IMG/VR virus record: IMGVR_UViG_3300021500_000009
Location: 1-20,873 of that record
DNA from: a virus
Length of the DNA stretch: 20,873 nt
Strand: one strand, 5' to 3'
This document shows positions 1-5,927 of this stretch, piece by piece. Every line of letters begins with the position of its first letter. Position 1 is the first letter of the stretch. Under the pieces are notes generated by a model. That model saw only the letters and a program-made list of their open reading frames with translations, was not told the origin of the DNA and ran no database searches. The position numbers were made by a program, and so were the translations under genes.

Positions 1-1
1 C

Positions 2-46
2 GATGACCCTTTTAGAGATAATCAATATAAAAAAACATGGAGATAA
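2..46 (+). CDS. possible C-terminal end of an upstream gene (partial)
   Basis: From base 2 one frame is open to a TAA at 44-46 and encodes a short hydrophilic tail (DDPFRDNQYKKTWR). Its stop lies 2 bases before the next start at 49, and the next gene's GGAGA lies inside its last codons, as with the other gene joints here. Another frame, stopping near 57, is also open, so the frame choice is an inference from spacing only. Confidence 0.3.
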   Translation, partial: DDPFRDNQYKKTWR

Positions 47-48
47 CA

Positions 49-249
49 ATGAAAGATGAACTAGATGAGTGGATTAGAGAGAAAATTGGAGAATGGATTT
101 TTGAAATTTTTGAGCCAGAACACCCATGGACAGAGCTTTATTATGAAAAAGAATTATATAATGCGGTTATTCAATTATTAAATGAATTTGTAGATAAGTT
201 TTTACAAAGAATGATTAAAGAAAACTTTAAAGAACTTAAATATTTTTAG
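49..249 (+). CDS. small acidic hypothetical protein
   Basis: A 66-residue hydrophilic protein of unknown function, rich in Glu, Lys, Trp and Phe (for example WIREKIGEWIFEIFEPEHPW) and probably mostly helical. An ATG at 37 is in frame, but the GGAGA at 39-43 lies five bases before the ATG at 49, so 49 is the better start. It is the first complete gene of the packed plus-strand operon and is followed nine bases later by a small membrane protein. No Cys clusters, catalytic motifs or signal peptide are visible. A small phage early protein acting on a host target would fit the position, but nothing in the sequence shows it. Confidence 0.7.
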   Translation: MKDELDEWIREKIGEWIFEIFEPEHPWTELYYEKELYNAVIQLLNEFVDKFLQRMIKENFKELKYF

Positions 250-258
250 GAGGTAAAA

Positions 259-456
259 ATGTTATGGACAATCTTTTTTATTTTGTTAGGAATGACTGTT
301 TTGGGGCTTATTGGTTTAGGAATTTCTCATGTATTTGAGAAGCAGGGACTATTGGTCGTAAGTGCCCTCATCTTTGGGATTTTCTCTAAGATTTTAGGGC
401 TATATGTGACAGTTCTTTTAGTAGTGTGGATACTGAAGTTGATAGGTGTCATTTAA
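259..456 (+). CDS. small membrane protein with two hydrophobic segments
   Basis: A 65-residue, very hydrophobic protein. Segment one covers about residues 2-24 (FFILLGMTVLGLIGLGI) and segment two about residues 30-62, with a short charged turn (FEKQ) between them. An AGGAGG at 249-254 lies four bases before the ATG, an ideal ribosome binding site. It is presumably inserted in the inner membrane. Two segments plus small size would fit a holin, but it sits in the plus-strand early-type operon, far from the minus-strand lysis genes. An early membrane protein, for instance in superinfection exclusion, is at least as likely. Function unassigned. Confidence 0.7.
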   Translation: MLWTIFFILLGMTVLGLIGLGISHVFEKQGLLVVSALIFGIFSKILGLYVTVLLVVWILKLIGVI

Positions 457-472
457 TAAACAGGGGGTAATC

Positions 473-658
473 ATGAAAGATAAATTAGCAAGAAAACAAT
501 TAGGAATAAGAAAAGAATATTTTAGGGGTGTTTATTGGATGAAAGAACCAAGCCCCACAATTTACGAACAACTTGAAGCGATTAAAGAATATTTAGGGAT
601 TAGGATAATCAAGAAGCCAGCCTCAATCGAGGTTATTAAAATAGAGAAGGAGGAATAA
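473..658 (+). CDS. small basic hypothetical protein
   Basis: A 61-residue Lys/Ile/Glu-rich protein (MKDKLARKQLGIRKEYFRG) of unknown function. A GTG at 446 is in frame but overlaps the previous gene. The ATG at 473 has a GGGGG tract at 463-467 about five bases upstream and starts after the previous stop, so I prefer 473. The last codons contain the AAGGAGG that serves the next gene. The region IYEQLEAIKEYLGI is probably helical; no other motif is visible. Confidence 0.65.
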   Translation: MKDKLARKQLGIRKEYFRGVYWMKEPSPTIYEQLEAIKEYLGIRIIKKPASIEVIKIEKEE

Positions 659-659
659 A

Positions 660-866
660 ATGACCACAATTATTACTGAAGGGTCAAACATTATTGTTTT
701 TACAGTCAAACAATTTCCAGATGGACATTATTTAGTAGTGGCGACAGGATTAGAAGAAGGGGGAACAACAGAACGAATAGTCCATTCAATCGAGGACGCA
801 GGTAAAGTAATGCACCAAAAAATGTTGGACGCTTTTTTTAAGCCTATTAAGGAGTCGGTAAATTAA
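660..866 (+). CDS. small hypothetical protein
   Basis: A 68-residue protein with a beta-rich N-terminal half (TIITEGSNIIVFTVKQF, then HYLVVATGLEEGG) and a helical C-terminal half (SIEDAGKVMHQKMLDAFFK). This beta-hairpin plus helix plan is common in small phage proteins but does not identify it. AAGGAGG lies upstream of the ATG with correct spacing. The stop overlaps the next start by one base (TAATG), which suggests translational coupling to the exonuclease that follows. Confidence 0.7.
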   Translation: MTTIITEGSNIIVFTVKQFPDGHYLVVATGLEEGGTTERIVHSIEDAGKVMHQKMLDAFFKPIKESVN

Positions 867-1588
867 TGAGAGCTAATGCTTTTAAGTTTAATCCGCATAA
901 GCTGAAAAAGAAAGAGATGGTCTGGCTGATGACCCATAAGTGTAAACATGGACATACTTACATGGAACACCCTGCCTGCTATTATCTCGAGCAACCGCAG
1001 GATAGTCCGGTTCAAGAGAAAATTGGTTTCCTTGACATCGAAAGCACCAATCTTAAGGCGTCCTTTGGATATGTAATAAGCTGGTGTATCAAGGAATATC
1101 GGGGCAAATTGTATGAGGATGTTATTTCACCAAAAGATATTCAGCGAGAAGCAAGGACAAAGCTAGATGGAGAAATTGTAATTGACAAGAGAATTCTTAA
1201 GAATTTCTATGACACAGTGACCAAGTTTGATAAGATTTTCGTTTATTGGGGCAAGAATCGGCGGCATGATATTCCATTCTTGCGGCATCGTTGCTTGAAA
1301 ACGGGTATCCCCTTTCCTTTTTATGGGGAAATTGTCCTTATTGATATGTATGATTGGACTAAGAGCTTCTTATCGCTTCATTCTTATAAGTTGGAAGTGG
1401 TATGTAAAGAGTTTGATATTCCAGCTAAAGGGCATCCATTGACGGGGCAGATATGGATTAAGGCTAATGCGGGCAATAAGAAAGCACTACAATATATTCT
1501 TGAGCATAACAGAGAGGATGTCATTTGTTTAGAGCCTCTCTATGAGATGCTAGAGCCTTTTGCTCGAAGACAAAGGACTTCAATATAG
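866..1588 (+). CDS. DEDD-type 3'-5' exonuclease, RNase H-like fold (YprB/DnaQ-like)
   Basis: A 240-residue predicted 3'-5' exonuclease of the ribonuclease H-like superfamily. Motif I is FLDIEST (D57, E59), motif II is YWGKNRRHDIPFLRHR (D135), and motif III is HNREDV (H214, D218). H214 replaces the Tyr of the DEDDy/YprB pattern. These four acidic residues would bind two metal ions. Before the domain lies a Cys/His cluster C26-x-H28-x-H30...H35-x2-C38 that looks metal-binding. I recall the same N-terminal cluster in metagenomic phage homologues, so it is probably part of the family. The start overlaps the previous stop by one base (TAATG). With no DNA polymerase in the window, a role in repair, recombination or host-DNA turnover is open. 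Confidence 0.88.
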   Translation: MRANAFKFNPHKLKKKEMVWLMTHKCKHGHTYMEHPACYYLEQPQDSPVQEKIGFLDIESTNLKASFGYVISWCIKEYRGKLYEDVISPKDIQREARTKLDGEIVIDKRILKNFYDTVTKFDKIFVYWGKNRRHDIPFLRHRCLKTGIPFPFYGEIVLIDMYDWTKSFLSLHSYKLEVVCKEFDIPAKGHPLTGQIWIKANAGNKKALQYILEHNREDVICLEPLYEMLEPFARRQRTSI

Positions 1589-1597
1589 GAAAAGAAA

Positions 1598-1792
1598 ATG
1601 AAGATTTGTTCTAAATGCGGAAAGAAAATGATTAAACGATATGAAAACTTTATTTTTGCTACTAATCCTCCGCAATATCCATGGTATTGGTGGTGTGGAT
1701 GCGGACATATTGAAAGGGGTGGAATAGACAGAGGGATGAATGTAGATGAATTATATAGAAGAATGTGGGAAACAACCAATGTGAAGGATTAA
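1598..1792 (+). CDS. small zinc-ribbon protein
   Basis: A 64-residue protein with CSKCGKK at residues 4-10 and CGCGH near residues 33-37, two CxxC/CxC knuckles separated by an aromatic stretch (NPPQYPWYWW). This is the layout of a zinc ribbon. The C-terminal third is helical and basic. AGGAAAAG lies just before the ATG. Such small ribbons in phage operons may bind nucleic acid or a host protein; no specific role can be assigned. It is followed one base after its stop by the DUF6899-like gene. Confidence 0.75.
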   Translation: MKICSKCGKKMIKRYENFIFATNPPQYPWYWWCGCGHIERGGIDRGMNVDELYRRMWETTNVKD

Positions 1793-1793
1793 A

Positions 1794-2057
1794 ATGCCTT
1801 ATATTAAAAAAGAACGCCGAGAAATTCTTAATTCTAAAACTCAGTTCCCTGAAATCAGGACACCTGGGGAGCTTAACTATATGATTGTTCGATTAATATG
1901 TTTTTACTTGGCACAGAAACCCAGATTATGCTATACTGATTATAATGAAGTTATCGGGGTGCTTGAATGTGTGAAGCAAGAGTTTTTCAGGCGGCGGATA
2001 AATCCTTACGAGGAAGAAAAGAGAAAACTCAATGGGGAGGTTTTCTTTGAAAAATGA
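1794..2057 (+). CDS. DUF6899-like conserved phage protein
   Basis: An 87-residue protein that starts MPYIKKERRE, followed by TPGELNYMIVRLI, then YTDYNEVIGVLECVKQEFF and NPYEEEKRKLNGEVF. This order of motifs matches, from memory, a widespread phage and metagenomic family of about 80-90 residues annotated as DUF6899, in which MPYIK near the start, GELNY in the middle and NGDV at the end are conserved. The function of the family is not known to me. Predicted all-helical. Its 3' end overlaps the next gene, whose ribosome binding site (GGGGAGG at 2035-2041) lies within its last codons. Confidence 0.75.
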   Translation: MPYIKKERREILNSKTQFPEIRTPGELNYMIVRLICFYLAQKPRLCYTDYNEVIGVLECVKQEFFRRRINPYEEEKRKLNGEVFFEK

Positions 2058-2556
2058 TTCTTTAGTAAGTCCTGAAAAGGTAATAGAATGGTTTAGGAAG
2101 GGATTTATAAAAATGAAACCAAAAGATGCAGAAATAGAAAGAAAGAGACAGAAAATGTTAGAACTGCAAGCATTGGCTTATTCTGGGATTGATGAATCTA
2201 TGGATGGCGTAGTAAGAGATGCTATAATCAGTTTTCCCCTTGGCGATAAATATGAAGCTTGGATTCCTGCTTATGCTGCGGAATATATAAATGAAATGGG
2301 CGAAAAAAAATTAGGGAGATTAATTAAAAATATAGAAACAACAAATAATGAAGAGGAGGATAGAATGGAATTTAAAGACATGATTAGATGGGACTATCAT
2401 GGAGGCATTAAAAAGATTGATAATCATTTTCTTGTGCGGTTAGGATGTGAATACCATATCTGTGAAGACATAAAGGAAGTGGCCAAAAGAATTAGAAAAC
2501 TTTTAGAAGAGGAATATTCGAAGGACAATGAAGCTCAAAATTTATTTAGCGGGTGA
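2047..2556 (+). CDS. hypothetical protein, likely TTG start, with a strong internal start signal
   Basis: About 169 residues from a TTG at 2047 that follows GGGGAGG (2035-2041) by five bases. An in-frame ATG at 2032 lies inside that ribosome binding site and has none of its own, so TTG is preferred. The N-terminal part is basic and helical (KPKDAEIERKRQKMLELQAL). The middle contains ISFPLGDKYEAWIPAYAAEY. The last 63 residues start at an internal ATG (2365) with a perfect AGGAGG upstream and may also be made as a separate protein. That part (FKDMIRWDYHGGIKKIDNHF) is beta-rich, then helical. No family recognised. The 3' end overlaps the deoxyribosyltransferase-like gene by 29 bases. Confidence 0.7.
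   Translation: MKNDSLVSPEKVIEWFRKGFIKMKPKDAEIERKRQKMLELQALAYSGIDESMDGVVRDAIISFPLGDKYEAWIPAYAAEYINEMGEKKLGRLIKNIETTNNEEEDRMEFKDMIRWDYHGGIKKIDNHFLVRLGCEYHICEDIKEVAKRIRKLLEEEYSKDNEAQNLFSG
2354..2367 (+). promoter_or_regulatory. internal Shine-Dalgarno and start codon within a CDS
   Basis: AGGAGG at 2354-2359, then five bases, then ATG at 2365, in frame with the surrounding gene. It is as strong as any gene start in this operon and could produce a 63-residue C-terminal product. Confidence 0.45.
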
Positions 2557-2974
2557 TATTTCTAAAGAAGACCGCTGGCGACCCAAGGTAATTAAGGCTC
2601 TTAAAGGTTTACCCGTAGAATGGTTATCGCCACTTGACCAGATAGACTATCGGTATTATCGCCTAAAGAAAGAACATGAAGAGAATCGGGTGTTCTTGTT
2701 CGCCGATTACATGAAGATTGATAGGGCGGATATTGTTTTTGCTTACCTTCGCCGATGCGATAGTCGCCATTCAGGGACATCAGCCGAGATTGGATATGCT
2801 AGGGCGAAAGGGAAGTTTATCATCTATGTTAACGATATGCCTAAGACTGAGGCGTATTTATATGAGTTTATTCAAAGGACAGCCGATATAGCGTTTACTA
2901 AATTAAGGGACGGGATTGAGTTTCTTAAAGACTTTGTGGCCGAAATGAATTATTTGCCCGTGTCTAACGGTTAG
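2528..2974 (+). CDS. nucleoside 2-deoxyribosyltransferase-like protein
   Basis: A 148-residue protein with the pattern of the nucleoside 2-deoxyribosyltransferase family (PF05014). It opens with KIYLAGDI, a beta strand plus turn (residues 4-11), followed by W17. The middle has DYMKIDRADIVFAYL (D60, D65, D68) and then SGTSAEIGYARAKGK, in which E87 fits the catalytic Glu. The length suits the family (about 140-160). Such enzymes move deoxyribose between bases or hydrolyse deoxynucleosides or their monophosphates. In a phage this suggests salvage or reshaping of the nucleotide pool. The next enzyme-like gene but one resembles a nucleotide-modification protein. Substrate unknown. Confidence 0.82.
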   Translation: MKLKIYLAGDISKEDRWRPKVIKALKGLPVEWLSPLDQIDYRYYRLKKEHEENRVFLFADYMKIDRADIVFAYLRRCDSRHSGTSAEIGYARAKGKFIIYVNDMPKTEAYLYEFIQRTADIAFTKLRDGIEFLKDFVAEMNYLPVSNG

Positions 2975-2977
2975 ACA
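2961..2977. repeat. perfect 7+7 dyad, copy 1
   Basis: TGTCTAA-CGG-TTAGACA, a perfect 7-bp inverted repeat with a 3-base loop. It includes the stop codon of the deoxyribosyltransferase-like gene and ends three bases before the next gene's GGAG. Almost the same dyad, with one extra loop base, occurs on the other strand at 8723-8740. It could be an RNA hairpin controlling the next start or a protein site. Confidence 0.4.
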
Positions 2978-2990
2978 AATGGAGAAAGAA

Positions 2991-3479
2991 ATGAAATTAA
3001 GAAAGCCGGAATGTAAGGCGTGCAAAGAACATTATGAAAAATATCCATTAGTTGAAACTGAAGATGTTTTGAAAGGGGGAATAAAGTTGGTTCATAAATA
3101 TAGTGACCATTATGCTTCTAGCCCAAAAGAATGTGCTTTTGTTAACGGCGTTTTTACTCCTGATAATTGGGGATGCCAAACAATGATACGATTGAGAGCG
3201 TTATGTGGCGAATGGGAAGAAGATTTTATTCCCGAATGGGCAAGGTATTGGTGTCGTAATGATTTATACAATGGGAGTATTGGCGTTTTATGGCTACCAG
3301 AAGATAGCCCCCAACGAGGATACTTGGTTATGAATTGGTATAAATCTAGAGGCCGGACAGATAAGGCGTATATCATGAGAGACGATAGCGAGCCACCAGA
3401 ATTACTGACCTTGGAGACAGCCGAGTTTGTTTTGGACTATTATACTAAAGAGCATGATATTAATTGGGAGGAAACATGA
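2991..3479 (+). CDS. hypothetical Cys-containing protein
   Basis: About 162 residues from ATG 2991, which has GGAG at 2981-2984 at good spacing; an ATG at 2979 is possible but lacks a site. The N-terminus carries CKACKEHYE, one CxxC knuckle. Further Cys residues lie at CAFVNGVF, GCQTM, ALCGEW and YWCRND, so a structural metal is possible. The middle is rich in Trp and Tyr (NWGCQTMIRLRALCGEWEED; WLPEDSPQRGYLVMNWYKS). No family recognised. The stop overlaps the next start (ATGA). Confidence 0.7.
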   Translation: MKLRKPECKACKEHYEKYPLVETEDVLKGGIKLVHKYSDHYASSPKECAFVNGVFTPDNWGCQTMIRLRALCGEWEEDFIPEWARYWCRNDLYNGSIGVLWLPEDSPQRGYLVMNWYKSRGRTDKAYIMRDDSEPPELLTLETAEFVLDYYTKEHDINWEET

Positions 3480-3817
3480 GAATTGAAAATCTATTAATGC
3501 TTCAGGACAACATTAACGAAAAGGCCATGGAATTATTGATTGCTAAGAATACTGATTATGCCTTCAGTGAGGATGTATATTACAATTTCAATAAGCTGGC
3601 TGAGTTATGCAAAATGTTCGATGTAGATGTTACTAAGCCAATCGGGGTGATAAAATTTTTCATCCTTCATAAACTTTTAAGGCTTATGAAATTGTCTGCC
3701 CCGAATATTCAGCCGAAGAATGAATCGTTGATTGACACTGATGTGGATTTAAGAAATTATGTGGACTTATTAATTGGAAAAATACAGGAGGATAAAAATG
3801 TGTCAGACGCAAGCTGA
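3476..3817 (+). CDS. DUF1599/Nmad1-like (nucleotide modification associated) protein
   Basis: About 113 residues, all-helical. The start at ATG 3476 overlaps the previous stop (ATGA) and has GGGAGG at about 3466-3471; a TTG at 3464 is less likely. The order of motifs K-N-T-D-Y-A, then NFNKLAELC, then IKFFILHKLLRLMKL, then NESLIDTDVDLRNYVDLL resembles the DUF1599/Nmad1 family, in which a KxxDY start, an NF helix, a K..R helix and an NES..D...DL.NY end are typical. The fold is related to MazG-type all-alpha NTP pyrophosphohydrolases. Its place near a deoxyribosyltransferase-like gene suggests a shared role in phage nucleotide metabolism or base modification. No catalytic activity can be shown from sequence. 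Confidence 0.65.
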   Translation: MRIENLLMLQDNINEKAMELLIAKNTDYAFSEDVYYNFNKLAELCKMFDVDVTKPIGVIKFFILHKLLRLMKLSAPNIQPKNESLIDTDVDLRNYVDLLIGKIQEDKNVSDAS

Positions 3818-3974
3818 TTTTTATAATCGCAAATGTTGGTTTTGCGGCAAGGTTTTTGTAACGGATAATCCTTATATTAGATATTGCTCTAATAGTTGCC
3901 GCCGCAGGCATTTGTCTTCCCCTGAGGCTCGTCGGGAAATGTTGTTTCCAATACAAAGAAAGGAGAAAAGATGA
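3798..3974 (+). CDS. small zinc-finger protein
   Basis: A 58-residue protein with CWFCGKVF near residues 13-20 and YCSNSCRRRH near residues 32-41: a CxxC followed by CxxxC, as in small treble-clef or FCS-like fingers. The ATG at 3798 follows AGGAGGA by five or six bases; longer starts upstream lack such a site. It overlaps the preceding gene by 20 bases and the next by four (ATGA). The tail after the finger is strongly basic (RRRH, RKEKR), suggesting nucleic-acid binding, which is an inference. Confidence 0.7.
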   Translation: MCQTQADFYNRKCWFCGKVFVTDNPYIRYCSNSCRRRHLSSPEARREMLFPIQRKEKR

Positions 3975-4234
3975 AAAAACGTAAGGTATTAAATGGAGAG
4001 CCGACAACTTATGGCTATGGCAAAGCTTATTGGTCTTTTTGTTGTGATTGTAAGTTGGCTCATCTTGTTTTCTTTGAGAAAAGCAAAAAGGACGAACTTG
4101 TTTATACAGCTTATCGAGATGATTGGGAGACACAAAAGGCTAGAGAAAGAATGAGTGACGAGGAATTAGATGGTCTTATTAAAATATTGCAGGCTGAGAA
4201 ACGGCGGAGAAAGAAAAAAAATGGAAAAAAGTAA
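3971..4234 (+). CDS. small hypothetical protein with CxxC and a basic tail
   Basis: An 87-residue protein with WSFCCDCKLAHLVFFE near residues 21-36, a beta-hairpin-like CCDC knuckle followed by an aromatic strand, then YRDDWETQKARERM and a very basic C-terminus (EKRRRKKKNGKK). I recall small phage proteins with a similar CCDCxLxH motif but know no function for them. The start overlaps the previous stop (ATGA), with AAGGAG just upstream. Its last codons overlap the nuclease-like gene by 14 bases. Confidence 0.7.
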   Translation: MKKRKVLNGEPTTYGYGKAYWSFCCDCKLAHLVFFEKSKKDELVYTAYRDDWETQKARERMSDEELDGLIKILQAEKRRRKKKNGKK

Positions 4235-4634
4235 ACGCAAAAAGGGACTTGATTTTCAGAAGTGGATAACTGATTGGTTGACCGAGAGGGGCTGGGTTAT
4301 TCATAACGAGACACCATCAGCTAAGCCGATATATACTAAAAAGGGCATGATTTGGGTTAGTCAGAAGACCGATATATTCAATTGTATTGATTTGATAGCC
4401 AAGAAGGAATATCGGACACTCTGGATACAGGCGACCCTTGATTCAGGTGTAGGGCGAAAAGTAGAGAAGCTAAAAAAAGTGCCATGGAATATTCATGATG
4501 AGGTGCTTATTTTTCAGAAGGTTGGACAAGAGGTAGTTGTTAAAAAATATTCTGTTGTAAGGCAAGAGGTAGATGAGGTAGGGAGAATCAAGAGAAGAAA
4601 ATTTTACCCTATTGAAGGGGAGTATGAGATATAA
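4221..4634 (+). CDS. PD-(D/E)XK nuclease-like protein (Holliday-junction-resolvase-like)
   Basis: About 137 residues. The helix RKKGLDFQKWITDWLTERGW (residues 6-25) is followed by NETPSAKPI, then DIFNCIDLIA (D51, D57) and LWIQAT (Q70). This helix - strand with Asp - strand with an acidic or Gln residue arrangement is that of PD-(D/E)XK nucleases, with Q70 where E usually stands and no clear Lys two residues later. In phage relatives I recall, this site also reads Q.T, so the family may be active in a variant form or serve only to bind DNA. The start at ATG 4221 is preferred to a longer one at 4170 because GGAGA at 4206-4210 precedes it. Confidence 0.6.
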   Translation: MEKSKRKKGLDFQKWITDWLTERGWVIHNETPSAKPIYTKKGMIWVSQKTDIFNCIDLIAKKEYRTLWIQATLDSGVGRKVEKLKKVPWNIHDEVLIFQKVGQEVVVKKYSVVRQEVDEVGRIKRRKFYPIEGEYEI

Positions 4635-5006
4635 ATGAACTGTATCTATTGCGGGAAAGAAGTGAAAGGAAACATAAGAAAAGATTGCGATATAATTTGC
4701 GGGCATTGTGCCATGAGATTAGTTAAGTATATTCAGGGTCTAGAGGGGGAATTCAAAACTGAAATAAAGAACAAGAAACAGACCTTAGCATTAGAACAAA
4801 AACGCTATGAGAGCCTCGCTGAGAAGCAGAAAAAGGCTTCCAAAGGGTCTACCCTTAGTTTGGGCAACAACTCGTCTCTACGGGCGTCTCAGAGCGTTCT
4901 AGAGGGTAATTTTGAGGGGGTCAGTGACTCTAAAAAGTGGTGGGAAGCATGGAAAGGGATTGATAGGAATGAATTGCCCGTTTCTTGGGATGATTTATTG
5001 AGATAA
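4635..5006 (+). CDS. zinc-ribbon protein with a coiled-coil middle
   Basis: 123 residues starting right after the previous stop. CIYCGKE (residues 3-9) and CGHCAMRL (near residues 22-29) form a two-knuckle zinc ribbon. A Lys/Glu/Gln-rich stretch follows (EIKNKKQTLALEQKRYESLA), probably a coiled coil, then a Ser-rich linker and a Trp-containing end (KKWWEAWKGIDRNELP). This resembles an adaptor with a metal-binding head and a C-terminal binding peptide. Role unknown. The next gene starts eight bases downstream. Confidence 0.7.
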   Translation: MNCIYCGKEVKGNIRKDCDIICGHCAMRLVKYIQGLEGEFKTEIKNKKQTLALEQKRYESLAEKQKKASKGSTLSLGNNSSLRASQSVLEGNFEGVSDSKKWWEAWKGIDRNELPVSWDDLLR

Positions 5007-5014
5007 TCAGAAAA

Positions 5015-5245
5015 ATGAGATGTAAAAATTGCCCATTCTGGGAGAAAATGGAAATCAAAGTGGGGAAAACAAAAATAAAAACCGGGCAATGTCGAATAAT
5101 GCTTGGTATTAATACAAATGTAATATTTTCTCCAGATAGTTTATGTATATTTGGATTCAAAGCAAATGATGTTCCTGTAAAAATTGCTCGAGAATGGAGA
5201 AAGGCATTATGGGAAATACCACAGAAGAAAAAGACGAATACATGA
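5015..5245 (+). CDS. small Cys-rich protein
   Basis: A 76-residue protein with CKNCPFW at residues 3-9, GQCRIM near residue 25 and DSLCIFGF near residue 43. The four Cys residues could hold one zinc or an iron-sulfur cluster. The pattern CxxCPFW...C...C resembles short phage Cys-rich proteins I have seen but cannot name. No strong ribosome binding site is visible, so it may be translated by coupling from the preceding gene. The end overlaps the next gene. Confidence 0.65.
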   Translation: MRCKNCPFWEKMEIKVGKTKIKTGQCRIMLGINTNVIFSPDSLCIFGFKANDVPVKIAREWRKALWEIPQKKKTNT

Positions 5246-5418
5246 TTACCTTTGAGGCTTTAATGAATGCTCGTAAATCATTTGAGGAAACACTAAGAGA
5301 ATATGGTTATGATTCAGCCTATTGGGATATCAAGTTTATTGCTTATCTTGTGGACGAAAGCTTTAAACAAAGATTAAGTAAGATTGAATATGAGTCAGAA
5401 TTAAAAAAGGAGAGCTAA
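5209..5418 (+). CDS. small helical hypothetical protein
   Basis: About 69 residues, acidic and helical (FEALMNARKSFEETLREYGY, then FIAYLVDESFKQRL). Starts are possible at 5194, 5209 and 5242. I prefer 5209 because GGAGAAAGG at 5196-5204 lies four bases upstream. The ATG at 5242 overlaps the previous stop (ATGA) but lacks a site. No motif or family recognised. It overlaps the Cys-rich gene before it by 37 bases, and the next gene begins two bases after its stop region. Confidence 0.6.
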   Translation: MGNTTEEKDEYMITFEALMNARKSFEETLREYGYDSAYWDIKFIAYLVDESFKQRLSKIEYESELKKES

Positions 5419-5419
5419 G

Positions 5420-5653
5420 ATGTTAAGCCAGAAACAAATATCAGAAATTATGTTGGTGTTTTTAAAAGATATGGGGATTTGGGAAAATCAAATAACAGGA
5501 GAATATAGTTTCACTCCAGATTGTGGAGGTGATTTTTGTGAGGGTCAAGTTATTGATGGTTGTAATAAAGCTAGAAAATGCAAAATACTGGCAGAAATAG
5601 TAGATATTTTAAATAGAAAGGAGAATAAAAATGGAAAGATACCCAGAAGATAG
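5420..5653 (+). CDS. small hypothetical protein with four Cys
   Basis: A 77-residue protein. The helical start (QKQISEIMLVFLKDMGI) is followed by PDCGGDFCEGQVIDGCNKARKCK, giving Cys at about residues 35, 40, 48 and 54, which could bind a metal. AAAGGAG lies upstream of the ATG at good spacing. No family recognised. The last 23 bases overlap the next gene and carry its ribosome binding site (AAGGAG). Confidence 0.65.
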   Translation: MLSQKQISEIMLVFLKDMGIWENQITGEYSFTPDCGGDFCEGQVIDGCNKARKCKILAEIVDILNRKENKNGKIPRR

Positions 5654-5927
5654 AGTTTTTTATATTGAGGCAACAATAGGGGGAGAATTCAAGAGTTTTC
5701 TAACATTAGCCAGAAATAGAGAAGAAGCCCTCTTGCTTTTGGAAGATTATAGCAGAGAAGCATGGGATAATCTGGTGACAATAGTTGATATGGGGCGATG
5801 GGAAGGCGTGCCTGGAGTAAAAGAAGGGCTAGAGAATGATGGAATAGTTGTTGCTTTTAATGAGCTAGATGTAAGAGATGAAAAAGAAATTAAAAGAGAT
5901 TATGGAGAAAACGAAGACAATGACTAA
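5631..5927 (+). CDS. acidic hypothetical protein
   Basis: A 98-residue acidic protein. A beta-hairpin-like start (RVFYIEATIGGEFKSFLTLA) is followed by a helix (NREEALLLLEDYSREAW) and a further strand (VTIVDMGRWEGV), ending in a highly charged tail (KEIKRDYGENEDND). AAAGGAG precedes the ATG. The compact beta-alpha-beta plan and net negative charge are typical of small phage host-takeover proteins, but nothing specific is recognisable. The start of the next gene overlaps its stop region. Confidence 0.65.
   Translation: MERYPEDRVFYIEATIGGEFKSFLTLARNREEALLLLEDYSREAWDNLVTIVDMGRWEGVPGVKEGLENDGIVVAFNELDVRDEKEIKRDYGENEDND

Noticed and set aside
259-456. Holin assignment for the first small membrane protein
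   Set aside because: It is in the early-type plus-strand operon and a better holin candidate exists in the late operon at 10005-10190.
1540-1779. 79-residue minus-strand open frame
   Set aside because: Antisense to the exonuclease end and the zinc-ribbon gene, with no ribosome binding site and no motif.
3684-4133. 149-residue minus-strand open frame
   Set aside because: It lies opposite three plus-strand genes that have good ribosome binding sites and recognisable Cys motifs. It has no site of its own and a shadow-like composition.
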